A DNA stretch of 64,000 nucleotides, from assembly GCA_002421685.1 (NCBI GenBank), contig DISB01000021.1:1-64000 (forward strand), written 5' to 3'. The notes beneath the pieces are model-generated. The model did no database searches. It worked only from the letters and a program-made list of their open reading frames with translations, and was not told the origin of the DNA. This document shows, piece after piece, positions 35,901 to 43,970 of the stretch; position 1 is the first letter of the stretch; every line of letters starts with the position of its first letter. Source of the DNA: Bacteroidetes bacterium UBA6221 (GTDB lineage: Bacteria; Bacteroidota; Bacteroidia; Chitinophagales; Chitinophagaceae). The translations under genes were made by a program, and so were the position numbers.

Positions 35901-38349
35901 CGTCGGAGCTTTCGGAGTAATGAACCAGTACATCCGCATCGAACAAATGCGAAGCGAAACGGGCATAAATTCCGGTAGGTATCCACCGTTCGCCGAGGTT
36001 AAAATCCAGTTCCTCAAATTCGATACGTTTTGGTCGGGCTTCCTCTAAAGCGGTAAGGCTTTCTTTGGCTTCGGTATCATCGGGATAGTTTTCGAGATAG
36101 GCTCTTACTTCATCTGCTTTCTCCACCACGTTGCCTGCAATCCAACGTTCGGCTATTTCATATTCCTGTTGTAGCGGATTGTAGAACAACCGCCCGTGCA
36201 GGGCTTCTTTCAGGGTATCGGCAGGCAGGCTGCTGATTTCGGACATAAAGTCCAAATCCACATTTCCGTATTTGTTCAGGGAGGCAGCTAAAGCCTCTTC
36301 GGGATTGTCGGTTGCTAACGTGGTAGTAGAGAAACTGACCGGACGGCTGAATATATCCGCTTTGTGAATTACGCCGCCAATGATACGCTCCAGATAGGGA
36401 ATTTCTTTACCTGCGCTGTCCGTCTTTATTAGTTTGGCATTTTCGGCAGCATTGAGATTACCGTATTTTTTGACAAAGCCATCGTACAGGAGGTTCAGCG
36501 TTTCCCGTTCTTCCTTGTGTTCGGTCTGCTTTTCCGCTTCTTTTTCGTACAGGTTGATATAACTGTCCCTTACGGCAATATAGGCTTCGGCTCTTGCTTT
36601 CTGCGAGGTCGGCAATTGCAATGGATGAAAGATTGCTTTTTTGTCGTCCTTTTCTACTTCTTGCAGATAACCTACCCAACCGTTATCCACCACAAGGCAA
36701 TCGTTACGGTGGAATGATTGCAGTTCGCCACTATACGGAGCAGGTTCAGGAATAGCATTAATATTGATAGCGGTAATGGCTGTCTTATCAGACTGGCCAT
36801 TACCGTTTATTTGTGAAAACAGGTCGCCGATAGCTTCCTGTTTTTTGCCGTTAACCTGGTTGGTTCCGTTAATAGCACCATTGGATTTTAGCGGTATATA
36901 GGGCTGCTGCCTTGCACTGCTGAACAGGTCGGGCTGACGACCTATTGTACCTCTTCTTTTTTTAGTGCTTTGCCTTTTGGTTTGGGTAGTTCTTTTAGGC
37001 GGAGCAAGTACCATTACATGTTCGCCCGCACTTTCAAACAGGTCAAAAATGCTTAGTTGCTTTAATTCCTGCGGGCTTTCCTGACGGACTACCGGAGTGG
37101 GTACAGCTTGCGGTTTTTGCTGAACGATTACAGGGTCAATGACCGGAGGTGTAACCTTTGGCTCAATCGGAATTTGTATAACAGGCTCTTCGTTCCGTTC
37201 GCCTCTATATAAATTCAAATTCAGGTGCTTTCCAAAATCTTCCGAAAGCATTTGCTTCAAATCTTTGGCAATCCCCTCAACGCCGTCTTTATGCGTATAA
37301 ATTAAAGCGGGTTGCCCGTATGGGTCGGTATCTAATTTTTGGTCGGTATGGATAATTCTTGCACTATCCTGAAAGAGTGCATTGCCCGGTGTATTGTATT
37401 CGGTTGGCTTACTTTGACAAAACAGCTCTTCCCTGTCGGTCAGATTTTGTTTTGCCAATTTTTTTTGCAGGATAATCAGGTCGCTGCCTACTTCCGTACC
37501 TGCATAGTCGGTAAACAGGTTGTTGGGTAGTCTTACAACCGAAACCAAATTATTATCCTGCATTAACGCCCTGCGTATGGGTTCGTTCTTAGGGCTGTTC
37601 AGAATACCCTGTGAAGTAATGTAAACCAACAAACCGCCCTCACGGAGCATATCAGCACCTTTCAGAAAGAAGTAATTGTGTATGCTTCGGGCAGCCTGTA
37701 CTTTGGCATCGTCCCTGCTTCGGGAAAAGGACAAATCAAATACGGAAGTATCGCCGAACGGGATGTTACTGGCGATTACATCATAGCTGTTTTGTTCCCT
37801 TTCGGGGATTTCCTCAAAACCGTTTATACGGATATTACTTTCGGGGTAAAGCTGCTTTAAAATCTTGCCTGTAAGCAAGTCCTTTTCATAAGCGGTAACA
37901 CTGGCTTTCTGATTTTCCGAAAAGGATTGGATGAATGAACCGATACCTGCGGAGGGTTCGAGGAATTTATCAATGTGCAGACCATTATCCCGCAAGGCAG
38001 ATGAAATGGCATCTATAACCTTTGGCGGGGTATAAAAAGCCGTCAGCACGGAACTTTTCATACTGTCCACATACCTGCGGTATTGCTTATCGTCTTGGGA
38101 ATTGTCTTTGAGGAGTTGGTGGAGTTCCTGCGTGAGTGGAAAAAGGTCGTGTTCTGTTTTTCTCCAATGATTGATGTCTATTTCGTTTTCTACGGCGTTC
38201 AGAACGAACTTAAGACCGCCAAATCCGCGGTATCGCATCATTAGCAGTCTTTCTCCTACGGTGGCTTGCCGTTTCTCCTTTTCCAGTTTAAAAACAATTC
38301 GCAGGGCATCAATATTCTGTTGGAGATGGAACCGCTTACTGAAGCCCAT
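32911..38349 (-). CDS. Giant N6-adenine methylase / SNF2-like helicase of the element backbone
   Basis: About 1,812 residues from ATG 38349; a TTG at 38358 is an alternative start. The N-terminal methylase part has FLEPSAGIGSF (SAM site) and ASNIPFGD (the NPPF-type catalytic motif as NIPF). The central-to-C-terminal helicase has a Walker A in HEVGAGKTL, the Walker B-like FVDESHQFKNL, and the late helicase motifs GSTSMLGTGVNAQ and WRPSDLAQRDGRAIRKGN. The end is Glu/Lys-rich coiled coil. Such DarB/BmgB-like giants are standard in Bacteroidota conjugative elements and are thought to protect or process the incoming DNA. It overlaps DUF1896 by 14 bases. Confidence 0.88.
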   Translation of the reverse strand: MGFSKRFHLQQNIDALRIVFKLEKEKRQATVGERLLMMRYRGFGGLKFVLNAVENEIDINHWRKTEHDLFPLTQELHQLLKDNSQDDKQYRRYVDSMKSSVLTAFYTPPKVIDAISSALRDNGLHIDKFLEPSAGIGSFIQSFSENQKASVTAYEKDLLTGKILKQLYPESNIRINGFEEIPEREQNSYDVIASNIPFGDTSVFDLSFSRSRDDAKVQAARSIHNYFFLKGADMLREGGLLVYITSQGILNSPKNEPIRRALMQDNNLVSVVRLPNNLFTDYAGTEVGSDLIILQKKLAKQNLTDREELFCQSKPTEYNTPGNALFQDSARIIHTDQKLDTDPYGQPALIYTHKDGVEGIAKDLKQMLSEDFGKHLNLNLYRGERNEEPVIQIPIEPKVTPPVIDPVIVQQKPQAVPTPVVRQESPQELKQLSIFDLFESAGEHVMVLAPPKRTTQTKRQSTKKRRGTIGRQPDLFSSARQQPYIPLKSNGAINGTNQVNGKKQEAIGDLFSQINGNGQSDKTAITAININAIPEPAPYSGELQSFHRNDCLVVDNGWVGYLQEVEKDDKKAIFHPLQLPTSQKARAEAYIAVRDSYINLYEKEAEKQTEHKEERETLNLLYDGFVKKYGNLNAAENAKLIKTDSAGKEIPYLERIIGGVIHKADIFSRPVSFSTTTLATDNPEEALAASLNKYGNVDLDFMSEISSLPADTLKEALHGRLFYNPLQQEYEIAERWIAGNVVEKADEVRAYLENYPDDTEAKESLTALEEARPKRIEFEELDFNLGERWIPTGIYARFASHLFDADVLVHYSESSDDFSVKCHQGNMHIWEKYAVKAESRTFDGIALLKHALVNTTPDITKKVMVGDQEVKVRDMEAIQMANTKIDEIRTAFTDWLHAQNDEFKNRLTDQYNDTFNCFVRPNYDGSHQEFPGLDRKGAGIEDLYSSQKDTVWMIKLNNGAICDHEVGAGKTLIMCTAAQEMKRLGLAHKPMIIGLKANIPAIAEDYRKAYPHAKILYPGIDDFTPKKRLRIFGNIKNNDWDCVILTHDQFGMIPQSPEIQKEILEIELDSVERNLDALKSQGKEVTRGMLAGVIKRKENLEVKLKTLQHDIENRKDDIVDFKMMGIDHLFVDESHQFKNLMFNTRHTRVAGLGNVDGSQKALNLLFAIRTIQERTNADMGATFLSGTTISNSLTELYLLFKYLRPRALEKQGIHSFDAWAAIYARKTTDYEFSVANNIVAKERFRYFIKVPELAQFYSEITDYRTAKDIGIDRPTKNEVLYNIPPTPDQEAFIQSLMQFAKTGDATLLGREPLSQREEKAKMLIATDYARKMSLDMRMVSGIYDDHPDNKASHCAVNIAKYYNQFNAQKGTQFVFSDLGTYKPGEWNVYSEIKRKLVEDHGIPAHEVRFIQEAKNDKQRKELINGMNEGKIRVLFGSTSMLGTGVNAQKRAVAVHHLDTPWRPSDLAQRDGRAIRKGNEIAKFFADNKVAVIIYAVEKSLDSYKFNLLYNKQLFIDQLKNNNLTKRTIDEGSMDEKSGMNFSEYVAILSGNTDLLDKAKLEKQIAGLESEKLAFNRSKSSAKFKVQDYMEMLQSTQSRLSRMSTDWENLQQRLQKRSDGTIENPVLLDGLPPNANPKQIGAKLNEIANKARTAGDYREIGNLYGFQLLVKTELPKDNSTLERVNRFFITGEGNIKYTYNNGLMAKDPETAAMNFLRALEKLPGFVKQEQEKIAEIQKDLPILQEVVNGTWAKESRLSELKTELAAVERKIQLSITPETKQDASEQAEKQNEAPKVQESIIRTKGVHSPRGVL

Positions 38350-38773
38350 TTTCCTCAATCCATATTGAGATGGTTCCGGTCAGTTCGGTATAGAGTAAAT
38401 CAAACTCATTTCCGTTGGCGAAATCATCAGTTAATTCATATCCTGCGAAAACAGGCTCACAAACGGGAAACATTTTAAGGGCGAACGGTCGCAGTTCCTC
38501 GTCTGCCATTATGGTATCAAATTCATTGCATACCACTTTGAAAACCGTGTCGAACTTGGAGAAGTGCAAGCCCTCAAAAAGTATGTAGTTGGCTATTTCG
38601 TCGCATTGCTCAACGGCGTTTCCCGAACGGAAAGCACCCTCATAAGCATTGGCAGCCCACGAAGACCGTTGGTCAATAAATTTTTGGTCGTGTGCCTTTT
38701 CGGGAAAGCTGCTGTTTAATAATTCTTGCAGTCGTAATCTGAAATACGACAGGTCTTTTTGCTGTACATCCAT
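38336..38773 (-). CDS. DUF1896-family protein
   Basis: 145 residues. The pattern LSYFRLRLQELLNSSFPEKA and RSSWAANAYEGAFRSGN fits DUF1896, a small acidic family found in CTnDOT-type elements next to the methylase/helicase gene. No signal peptide or membrane segment. It is cotranscribed with the giant gene, whose start it overlaps. Function unknown; it is useful as a marker of the element backbone. Confidence 0.85.
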   Translation of the reverse strand: MDVQQKDLSYFRLRLQELLNSSFPEKAHDQKFIDQRSSWAANAYEGAFRSGNAVEQCDEIANYILFEGLHFSKFDTVFKVVCNEFDTIMADEELRPFALKMFPVCEPVFAGYELTDDFANGNEFDLLYTELTGTISIWIEENGLQ

Positions 38774-38920
38774 ACTTATTTTGATTAGAATTTTACTTAA
38801 ATCCTAAAATTATAAGCAGGAGCAAATGCCTTTGATAATGTTGCAGCGTTTGGCTTTGAAAGGCAGGATTTGGCGATTTACAATAGAAAATTGAACTGAT
38901 TATTTATACAGAATTGGTGC

Positions 38921-38984
38921 TTGGCTATATGTTTTTTCACAAACTACTTTTGTGGTTTAAATATTTATCGTAATATTGCAATAT
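38921..38984 (+). promoter_or_regulatory. ars promoter and ArsR operator
   Basis: A TTG (38921-38923) and TACTTTTG (38946-38953, TAnnTTTG type) form a Bacteroidota promoter with about 22 bases between. Just downstream lies the perfect palindrome ATATTGCAATAT (38973-38984), ahead of the arsR start at 39000, a natural ArsR binding site. Confidence 0.6.
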
Positions 38985-38999
38985 ATTATTACAAATAAG

Positions 39000-39329
39000 A
39001 TGGGCGTAACAAAAACAGAAATATTTACAGAACAGCAAAACAGCTTGGCAACCACTTTAAAGGCACTGGCTCATCCTGCCCGTATAGCTATCCTGCAATA
39101 CATCATCAAGCAGAATGCTTGCATTTGTAATGACTTAGTGGAAGAATTAGGATTGGCGCAGGCTACGATTTCACAACATTTAAAAGAGCTTAAAAACATT
39201 GGTATCATCAAAGGCAATATAGAAGGGACAAGTGTGTGCTACTGTATTGATGAAAATGTTTGGCAGCAGATTAAAAAGGAACTCAATGCTTTCTTTATAG
39301 ATAATGTAGAGGTTGATAAATGCTGTTAA
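39000..39329 (+). CDS. arsR: ArsR-family arsenic repressor
   Basis: About 109 residues from ATG 39000; an in-frame TTG lies 24 bases upstream within the operator palindrome. Winged-helix protein with LKALAHPARIAILQYI, the As(III) site region NACICNDLVEELG (CxC), the recognition helix AQATISQHLKELKNIG, and a Cys pair at the very end. It should repress the ars genes until arsenite binds. It leads the ars operon with its own promoter. Confidence 0.9.
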   Translation: MGVTKTEIFTEQQNSLATTLKALAHPARIAILQYIIKQNACICNDLVEELGLAQATISQHLKELKNIGIIKGNIEGTSVCYCIDENVWQQIKKELNAFFIDNVEVDKCC

Positions 39330-39388
39330 GCATTTTTTTTAAGCACATTAATCGCAATAAAGCAATATAACAATTAAATAAAAAAATA

Positions 39389-39853
39389 ATGAAACTATCA
39401 AACATCAAAGAAATCTTACCAGCATTGGATAATGTTGAATTTCAATTAGAGAACGGAACATTTGTACCCGAACACTTTCACGTTACCGAGATAGGTGTTA
39501 TTACAAAACACTTCATTGATTGTGGCGGAACAATTAGAAACGAAAAAGTTGTCAATTTCCAATTATGGAATGCCAACGATTTTGAACACCGATTAAAGCC
39601 AACAAAGCTATTAAACATCATTAAGCTATCCGAAGAAAAGTTGGGTATTGAAGATGCCGAAATAGAAGTAGAATACCAAAGCGAAACGGTTGGTAAATAC
39701 GATTTGAATTTTAACGGAAATCATTTTATACTGAAGAATAAACAAACCGCCTGTTTAGCTCAAGATGCTTGCGGTATTCCTGCCGAAAAACAGAAAGTAA
39801 AATTATCAGACCTGAATAATGCTTGCTGTACACCTAATTCGGGATGTTGCTAA
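39389..39853 (+). CDS. DUF6428-family protein of ars operons
   Basis: 154 residues. The block VEFQLENGTFVPEHFHVTEIG followed by FIDCGGTIRNEKVVNFQLW matches a family that accompanies arsenic genes in Bacteroidota (DUF6428). The C terminus is rich in Cys (CLAQDACG, NNACCTPNSGCC) and may bind arsenite. No signal peptide. It lies 59 bases after arsR and 43 before the phosphoesterase. The function is not established; a cytosolic metalloid-binding role is inferred. Confidence 0.8.
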   Translation: MKLSNIKEILPALDNVEFQLENGTFVPEHFHVTEIGVITKHFIDCGGTIRNEKVVNFQLWNANDFEHRLKPTKLLNIIKLSEEKLGIEDAEIEVEYQSETVGKYDLNFNGNHFILKNKQTACLAQDACGIPAEKQKVKLSDLNNACCTPNSGCC

Positions 39854-39896
39854 AATTAATGAAACATTAAAAATATAATTCTTAAAATCAATAAAA

Positions 39897-40670
39897 ATGA
39901 AAATTGCATTATTCAGCGACATTCACGCCAATCTACCTGCATTAGAAGCATTCTTTGATGATGTAGAAAAAAGAAATCCCGATAGTATTTATTGCTTAGG
40001 CGATTTGGTCGGTTATAATATTTGGGCAAATGAAGTAGTGAACGAAATCCGTAAACGCAAAATACCAACCATTGCAGGGAATTATGATTTTGGTATTGGA
40101 CGTATGAGCAACGATTGCGGATGTGCGTATAAAACTGAACCCGAAAAAGACAACGGCAGTATATCTATTTCTTTTACCAACTCTATTATGAAAGATGAAG
40201 AAAGAGCCTATTTGCGTACACTTCCGGCACATATCAAAGTAGAATTTCAGTTGAACGAGGATAAGCTCAATTTGCTATTGGTACACGGTAGCCCAAGAAA
40301 AATAAACGAATACTTATTTGAGGACAGGGAAGAAAAAAGTATGCTTAGAATTATGGAACAGGCGGACGCAGACATTATGTGTTTCGGACATACACACAAG
40401 CCATACCACCGCATTTTAAATTCGGGCATTGACGGACAAGACCATTTCAGACACGCCATCAATATAGGTTCGGTAGGAAAGCCGAAAGACAGCGATGTAA
40501 GAGGCGGTTATGTAATGCTTACTATCAATGAGCAAAGTTCTGTATTGGACAAAGACAGTATCAGTGTGGAATTTATACGATTTGATTATGATATTGAAAG
40601 AGCCGCAAAAGCAGTAGAGGAAAGCATTTTACCAAACGAATACGCAGAGAATTTAAGGAGAGGTTACTAA
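39897..40670 (+). CDS. Calcineurin-like metallophosphoesterase
   Basis: 257 residues. Motifs of the metallophosphoesterase fold: FSDIHANLPALEAF (residues 5-18), GDLVG, GNYDFGIG, and FGHTHKPY. It should be a cytosolic two-metal phosphoesterase related to the YfcE/MJ0936 group. Its place inside an ars operon, between DUF6428 and a GcvH-like protein, is seen in the sequence; what it contributes to arsenic resistance is unknown. Confidence 0.88.
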   Translation: MKIALFSDIHANLPALEAFFDDVEKRNPDSIYCLGDLVGYNIWANEVVNEIRKRKIPTIAGNYDFGIGRMSNDCGCAYKTEPEKDNGSISISFTNSIMKDEERAYLRTLPAHIKVEFQLNEDKLNLLLVHGSPRKINEYLFEDREEKSMLRIMEQADADIMCFGHTHKPYHRILNSGIDGQDHFRHAINIGSVGKPKDSDVRGGYVMLTINEQSSVLDKDSISVEFIRFDYDIERAAKAVEESILPNEYAENLRRGY

Positions 40671-40687
40671 TCAAAGAATTTATAAAG

Positions 40688-41065
40688 ATGGAATTTCCAA
40701 CCGATAGAAAGTATTCAAAAGAACATACGTGGATAAGCGTACAGGACAACACAGGTACAATAGGCATTACCGAATTTGCACAAAGCGAATTAGGCGAAAT
40801 CGTATATGCAGATTTACCCAATGTTGGATATAGTTTTCGGCAGGACGAAGTATTCGGCTCTGTTGAAGCGGTTAAAACGGTCAGTGATTTATTTATGCCT
40901 GTATCGGGTAAAATCGTTGAAACGAACGAACTGCTATTGAAAGTGCCCACACTCATAAATGACAATCCTTATAAAGACGGTTGGCTTATTAAAATAGAAA
41001 TACAGGACATCGCAGAATTAGAAAACCTGCTTACCTCAAATCAATATAAAGAACTCACAAATTAA
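40688..41065 (+). CDS. gcvH: GcvH-like lipoyl carrier protein
   Basis: 125 residues, normal GcvH length. The lipoyl-domain signature FGSVEAVKTVSDLFMPVSG contains the lipoylation lysine (K63), and the N-terminal YSKEHTWI and C-terminal NPYKDGWLIKIEI are typical. In glycine cleavage, H protein carries the aminomethyl group on lipoyl-lysine. No glvP, gcvT or gcvPA/PB gene lies nearby, and it sits 8 bases before the arsenite exporter. Lipoyl dithiols bind As(III) strongly, so a role as arsenite carrier or decoy is a plausible inference. Confidence 0.88.
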   Translation: MEFPTDRKYSKEHTWISVQDNTGTIGITEFAQSELGEIVYADLPNVGYSFRQDEVFGSVEAVKTVSDLFMPVSGKIVETNELLLKVPTLINDNPYKDGWLIKIEIQDIAELENLLTSNQYKELTN

Positions 41066-41072
41066 CCACGCA

Positions 41073-42104
41073 ATGCAATCAAAACTAAAATTCCTTGACC
41101 GTTACCTAACCTTATGGATATTCCTTGCAATGGCATTAGGCATAGGATTGGGATATTTTTTTCCGGATATATCAAAAATTACAAATGCTCTATCCGTAGG
41201 CACTACAAATGTTCCGTTGGCAATAGGTTTAATATTGATGATGTACCCACCATTGGCAAAGGTTGATTATTCATTATTACCTATGGCATTTAAGGACAAA
41301 AAAGTAATCGGTATATCCTTATTGCTGAACTGGGTTATCGGCACAGTACTGATGTTCGGTTTAGCAGTTTTGTTTTTACGGAACGAACCCGATTATATGA
41401 CAGGCTTGATATTGATAGGTTTGGCAAGATGTATCGCAATGGTAATCGTATGGAGCGATTTAGCTAAAGCAAACAGAGAATACACAGCTATGTTAGTTGC
41501 ATTAAACAGCATCTTTCAGATAATTTCTTATAGCTTCTTAGTTTGGTTATTCATTAATGTATTACCAAGCAAATTAGGAGTAGCCAATTTCAATGTAAGC
41601 GTATCAATGAAAGACGTAACCGAAAGCGTATTAATATACTTAGGCATTCCTTTCTTAGCAGGTTTTATAAGCCGTTACGCATTGGTAAAGTCAAAAGGAA
41701 TAGAATGGTATAACAGGAAATTTGTACCTCGAATATCGCCCATTACATTATATGCTTTACTGTTTACAATCGTATTAATGTTCAGTCTGAAAGGCGATAA
41801 AATATTAGAACTGCCAATGGATGTAGTAAAAGTAGCCATACCGTTAATCATCTATTTTGTACTAATGTTTTTTGTCAGCTTCTTTATCAATAAATCTTTA
41901 AACGTTCCTTACGACAAAAACGCATCCATCGCATTTACAGCCACAGGAAACAATTTTGAATTGGCAATAGCCGTAGCAATAGCGGTTTTCGGTATTCATT
42001 CTCCACAGGCATTTGTGGGCGTTATTGGACCTTTGGTAGAAGTTCCTGTGTTGATATTATTAGTTAGGGCAAGTTTATGGTTAAAGAAGAAATATTACAG
42101 TTAG
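41073..42104 (+). CDS. arsB: ACR3-family arsenite exporter
   Basis: 343 residues with about ten membrane helices. The pattern DRYLTLWIFLAMALGIGLGYFFP at the start, GLARCIAMVIVWSDLAKAN (with the essential Cys) and ATGNNFELAIAVAIA near the end are diagnostic for ACR3. It exports As(III) across the inner membrane. It follows the GcvH-like gene by 8 bases, at the end of the ars operon. Confidence 0.94.
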   Translation: MQSKLKFLDRYLTLWIFLAMALGIGLGYFFPDISKITNALSVGTTNVPLAIGLILMMYPPLAKVDYSLLPMAFKDKKVIGISLLLNWVIGTVLMFGLAVLFLRNEPDYMTGLILIGLARCIAMVIVWSDLAKANREYTAMLVALNSIFQIISYSFLVWLFINVLPSKLGVANFNVSVSMKDVTESVLIYLGIPFLAGFISRYALVKSKGIEWYNRKFVPRISPITLYALLFTIVLMFSLKGDKILELPMDVVKVAIPLIIYFVLMFFVSFFINKSLNVPYDKNASIAFTATGNNFELAIAVAIAVFGIHSPQAFVGVIGPLVEVPVLILLVRASLWLKKKYYS

Positions 42105-42195
42105 ATATAAGTAATAGAAGTTATGAAACGGCAATAGGATTTCAACCGATGTGTTAAAAAATACAGGGTTCAATAATTAAAAACAAGCGTACAAA

Positions 42196-42612
42196 ATGAT
42201 ACAACTACTTAAAACCATTCCCGCATTTCCTGTACGGAAAATTGATAAGGCAGTTGAGTTTTATAAAGCTCGATTTGGTTTTGAATGCAGACATCAGGAA
42301 GAAACTTTTGCAATATTAGTTAGGAGTGGTATTGAGCTGCATTTGTGGGCTTCCTGTAATTATAGTTGGAAATGGAAAAGTGTTTTTTTATTTCTAAAAC
42401 CGATTAGTAGCGGAGCAGAAAGTTTTTTGGCAGGTACACACAGTTGCAGGATTGAAGTAAAAGGCATTGACGAACTGTATAAAGAACTAAAAGAAAAGGA
42501 AGTATTACACAATGAAAAAACCGAAATAGAAACCACTTACTACGACACAAGAGAATTTGCAACTTTGGACTTATACGGAAATTTACTAACCTTTTACGAA
42601 AATATACAGTAG
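42196..42612 (+). CDS. VOC-family protein (glyoxalase/bleomycin-resistance fold)
   Basis: 138 residues. A vicinal-oxygen-chelate domain with IPAFPVRKIDKAVEFYKARFGFECRH, HLWASCNYSW, and FATLDLYGNLLTFYEN. Relatives are often labelled bleomycin resistance proteins; such proteins bind small ligands or metal. In ars loci VOC proteins can act as C-As lyases (ArsI), but the typical Cys pair of ArsI is not obvious here. It lies between the ars and mer genes, 91 bases from each side. Confidence 0.75.
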   Translation: MIQLLKTIPAFPVRKIDKAVEFYKARFGFECRHQEETFAILVRSGIELHLWASCNYSWKWKSVFLFLKPISSGAESFLAGTHSCRIEVKGIDELYKELKEKEVLHNEKTEIETTYYDTREFATLDLYGNLLTFYENIQ

Positions 42613-42660
42613 GAACAAACAGTTCAACCAAGCCGGTTTTAACTTTTTGTATTTTAGCAA

Positions 42661-42690
42661 TTGCTTAAATAAGCAAATTAACTATATTTG
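42661..42690 (+). promoter_or_regulatory. mer promoter with operator palindrome
   Basis: TTG (42661-42663) and TATATTTG (42683-42690) form a promoter with 19 bases between. The perfect inverted repeat TTGCTTA-AA-TAAGCAA (42661-42676) covers the -33 region. The start codon at 42695 is so close that the message must be nearly leaderless. Confidence 0.65.
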
Positions 42691-42694
42691 CAAC

Positions 42695-43060
42695 ATGGAT
42701 AGTACTTCTTGTATAAGACAACAGGCGGACATTAAACAAATCAATCGCTGTAAAGAACGAGTTTCAGAACTTCACGGTTCGTTTGACTATTTGTCGAATG
42801 GACTTGAATTGGCGGGAAACAATGTAAGACTGAAAATCCTGTTTCTGATTTATGAAGAAAAACGACTATGTGTTTGTGATTTAAGCGATATTCTCGGTAT
42901 GACAATTTCTGCAATTTCTCAACATTTACGAAAGCTCAAAGACCGTAGACTAATTGAAACGGAAAGAAAAGCACAAACTATTTTTTATTCATTGACAAAA
43001 GAGTATGAAAAAATGTTGACCCCATTTTTTGAAATACTTGATGATAATAAAATTTTATAA
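42695..43060 (+). CDS. ArsR/SmtB-type regulator of the mer operon
   Basis: About 121 residues from ATG 42695. Winged helix with NNVRLKILFLIYEEKRLCVCDLSDILG (metal-site CVC), recognition helix MTISAISQHLRKLKDRR and the wing QTIFYSLTKEYE. Extra Cys near the N terminus (TSCIRQQ, NRCKERV). It precedes merTP and is likely the Hg(II)-responsive repressor, used here in place of MerR. An in-frame start 48 bases upstream is unlikely, as it would precede the promoter. Confidence 0.85.
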   Translation: MDSTSCIRQQADIKQINRCKERVSELHGSFDYLSNGLELAGNNVRLKILFLIYEEKRLCVCDLSDILGMTISAISQHLRKLKDRRLIETERKAQTIFYSLTKEYEKMLTPFFEILDDNKIL

Positions 43061-43065
43061 ACTAT

Positions 43066-43668
43066 ATGAAAACGGACAACAAACTAATCGGCACTGGACT
43101 TTTTACAGCAATTGCTGCGTCATTATGTTGCATTACGCCTGTTTTAGCTCTAATAGCAGGGACAAGCGGGATTGCTTCAACCTTTTCTTGGCTCGAACCT
43201 TTCCGACCATATTTTATTGGCTTGACAATTTTAGTGCTTGGTTTTGCTTGGTTTCAAAAGTTGAAACCCAAAAAGCAAATTGACTGTGAATGTGAAATAA
43301 ATGAAAAACCGAATTTTATGCAAACAAAATCATTTTTAGGAATTATTACTGTTATGGCGGCTTTACTTTTGTCATTTCCCCTTTATGCCCACATCTTTTT
43401 TCCAAAGACCGAAAGTAAAGCAATTATTACCCAAACTTCCAAAATCCAGAAAGTTGAGTTTACAATCAAAGGGATGACTTGTTCAGGTTGTGAACATCAT
43501 ATTAAAACAGAGATTAGCAAACTAAAAGGAATTATCGAAGTTGTCGTTTCCTATGAGAAAGGCAACGCTATTGTTAAGTTTGACAACAAGCAAACAAGTA
43601 TTGCCGAAATCGAAAAAGCTATCAATTCGACAGGTTATAAATCACTAAAAAGTAAAGTTATATCATAA
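43066..43668 (+). CDS. merT: Mercuric transport fusion MerTP
   Basis: 200 residues. The N-terminal MerT part has membrane helices with the Cys pair ASLCCITPVLALIAG and a cytosolic DCECE site. The C-terminal part is an HMA domain like MerP with GMTCSGCEHHIK near residue 133. The protein would take Hg(II) through the inner membrane. No mercuric reductase gene is seen after it within the window, which leaves the fate of the imported ion open. It starts 5 bases after the regulator. Confidence 0.9.
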   Translation: MKTDNKLIGTGLFTAIAASLCCITPVLALIAGTSGIASTFSWLEPFRPYFIGLTILVLGFAWFQKLKPKKQIDCECEINEKPNFMQTKSFLGIITVMAALLLSFPLYAHIFFPKTESKAIITQTSKIQKVEFTIKGMTCSGCEHHIKTEISKLKGIIEVVVSYEKGNAIVKFDNKQTSIAEIEKAINSTGYKSLKSKVIS

Positions 43669-43877
43669 TGGAAATTAAATTAAAATCAATAATAACTTGC
43701 CCAAACTGTGGACACAAAAAAGAGGAAACAATGCCAACAGATGCTTGCCAGTATTTTTATGAATGTGAAAATTGCAAAACAAGATTAAAACCATTACAGG
43801 GGGATTGTTGTGTGTATTGCAGTTATGGTACTGTAAAATGCCCGCCAATACAAGCAGGAAATAGCTGTTGTAAATAA
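43668..43877 (+). CDS. GDCCVxC-domain protein
   Basis: 69 residues with ten Cys. An N-terminal zinc-ribbon-like CPNCGHKK and a CENCK pair precede the hallmark GDCCVYCSYGTVKCPPIQ, then SCCK at the end. This matches the GDCCVxC-domain (seleno)protein family found with MerT-type transporters. Here all hallmark positions are Cys and no in-frame TGA is needed. The start ATG overlaps the merTP stop (TAATG). It probably binds Hg(II) in the cytosol. Confidence 0.85.
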   Translation: MEIKLKSIITCPNCGHKKEETMPTDACQYFYECENCKTRLKPLQGDCCVYCSYGTVKCPPIQAGNSCCK

Positions 43878-43942
43878 GAGAAGCTTAATAATTTACTTTA
43901 GAAAGCTACTTGTCTAAATTTGTGAGTATAACCTATTTAGCG

Positions 43943-43970
43943 AAAAACCTCCGAATTATCAGAGGTTTTT
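43943..43970. terminator. Bidirectional terminator between mer and ORF6N genes
   Basis: AAAAACCTC (43943-43951) pairs with GAGGTTTTT (43962-43970), with a T-run on each strand. It separates the rightward mer operon from the leftward ORF6N gene. Confidence 0.85.

Noticed and set aside
43668..43877. Selenoprotein with in-frame TGA
   Set aside because: All hallmark positions are Cys codons and the frame has no internal TGA.
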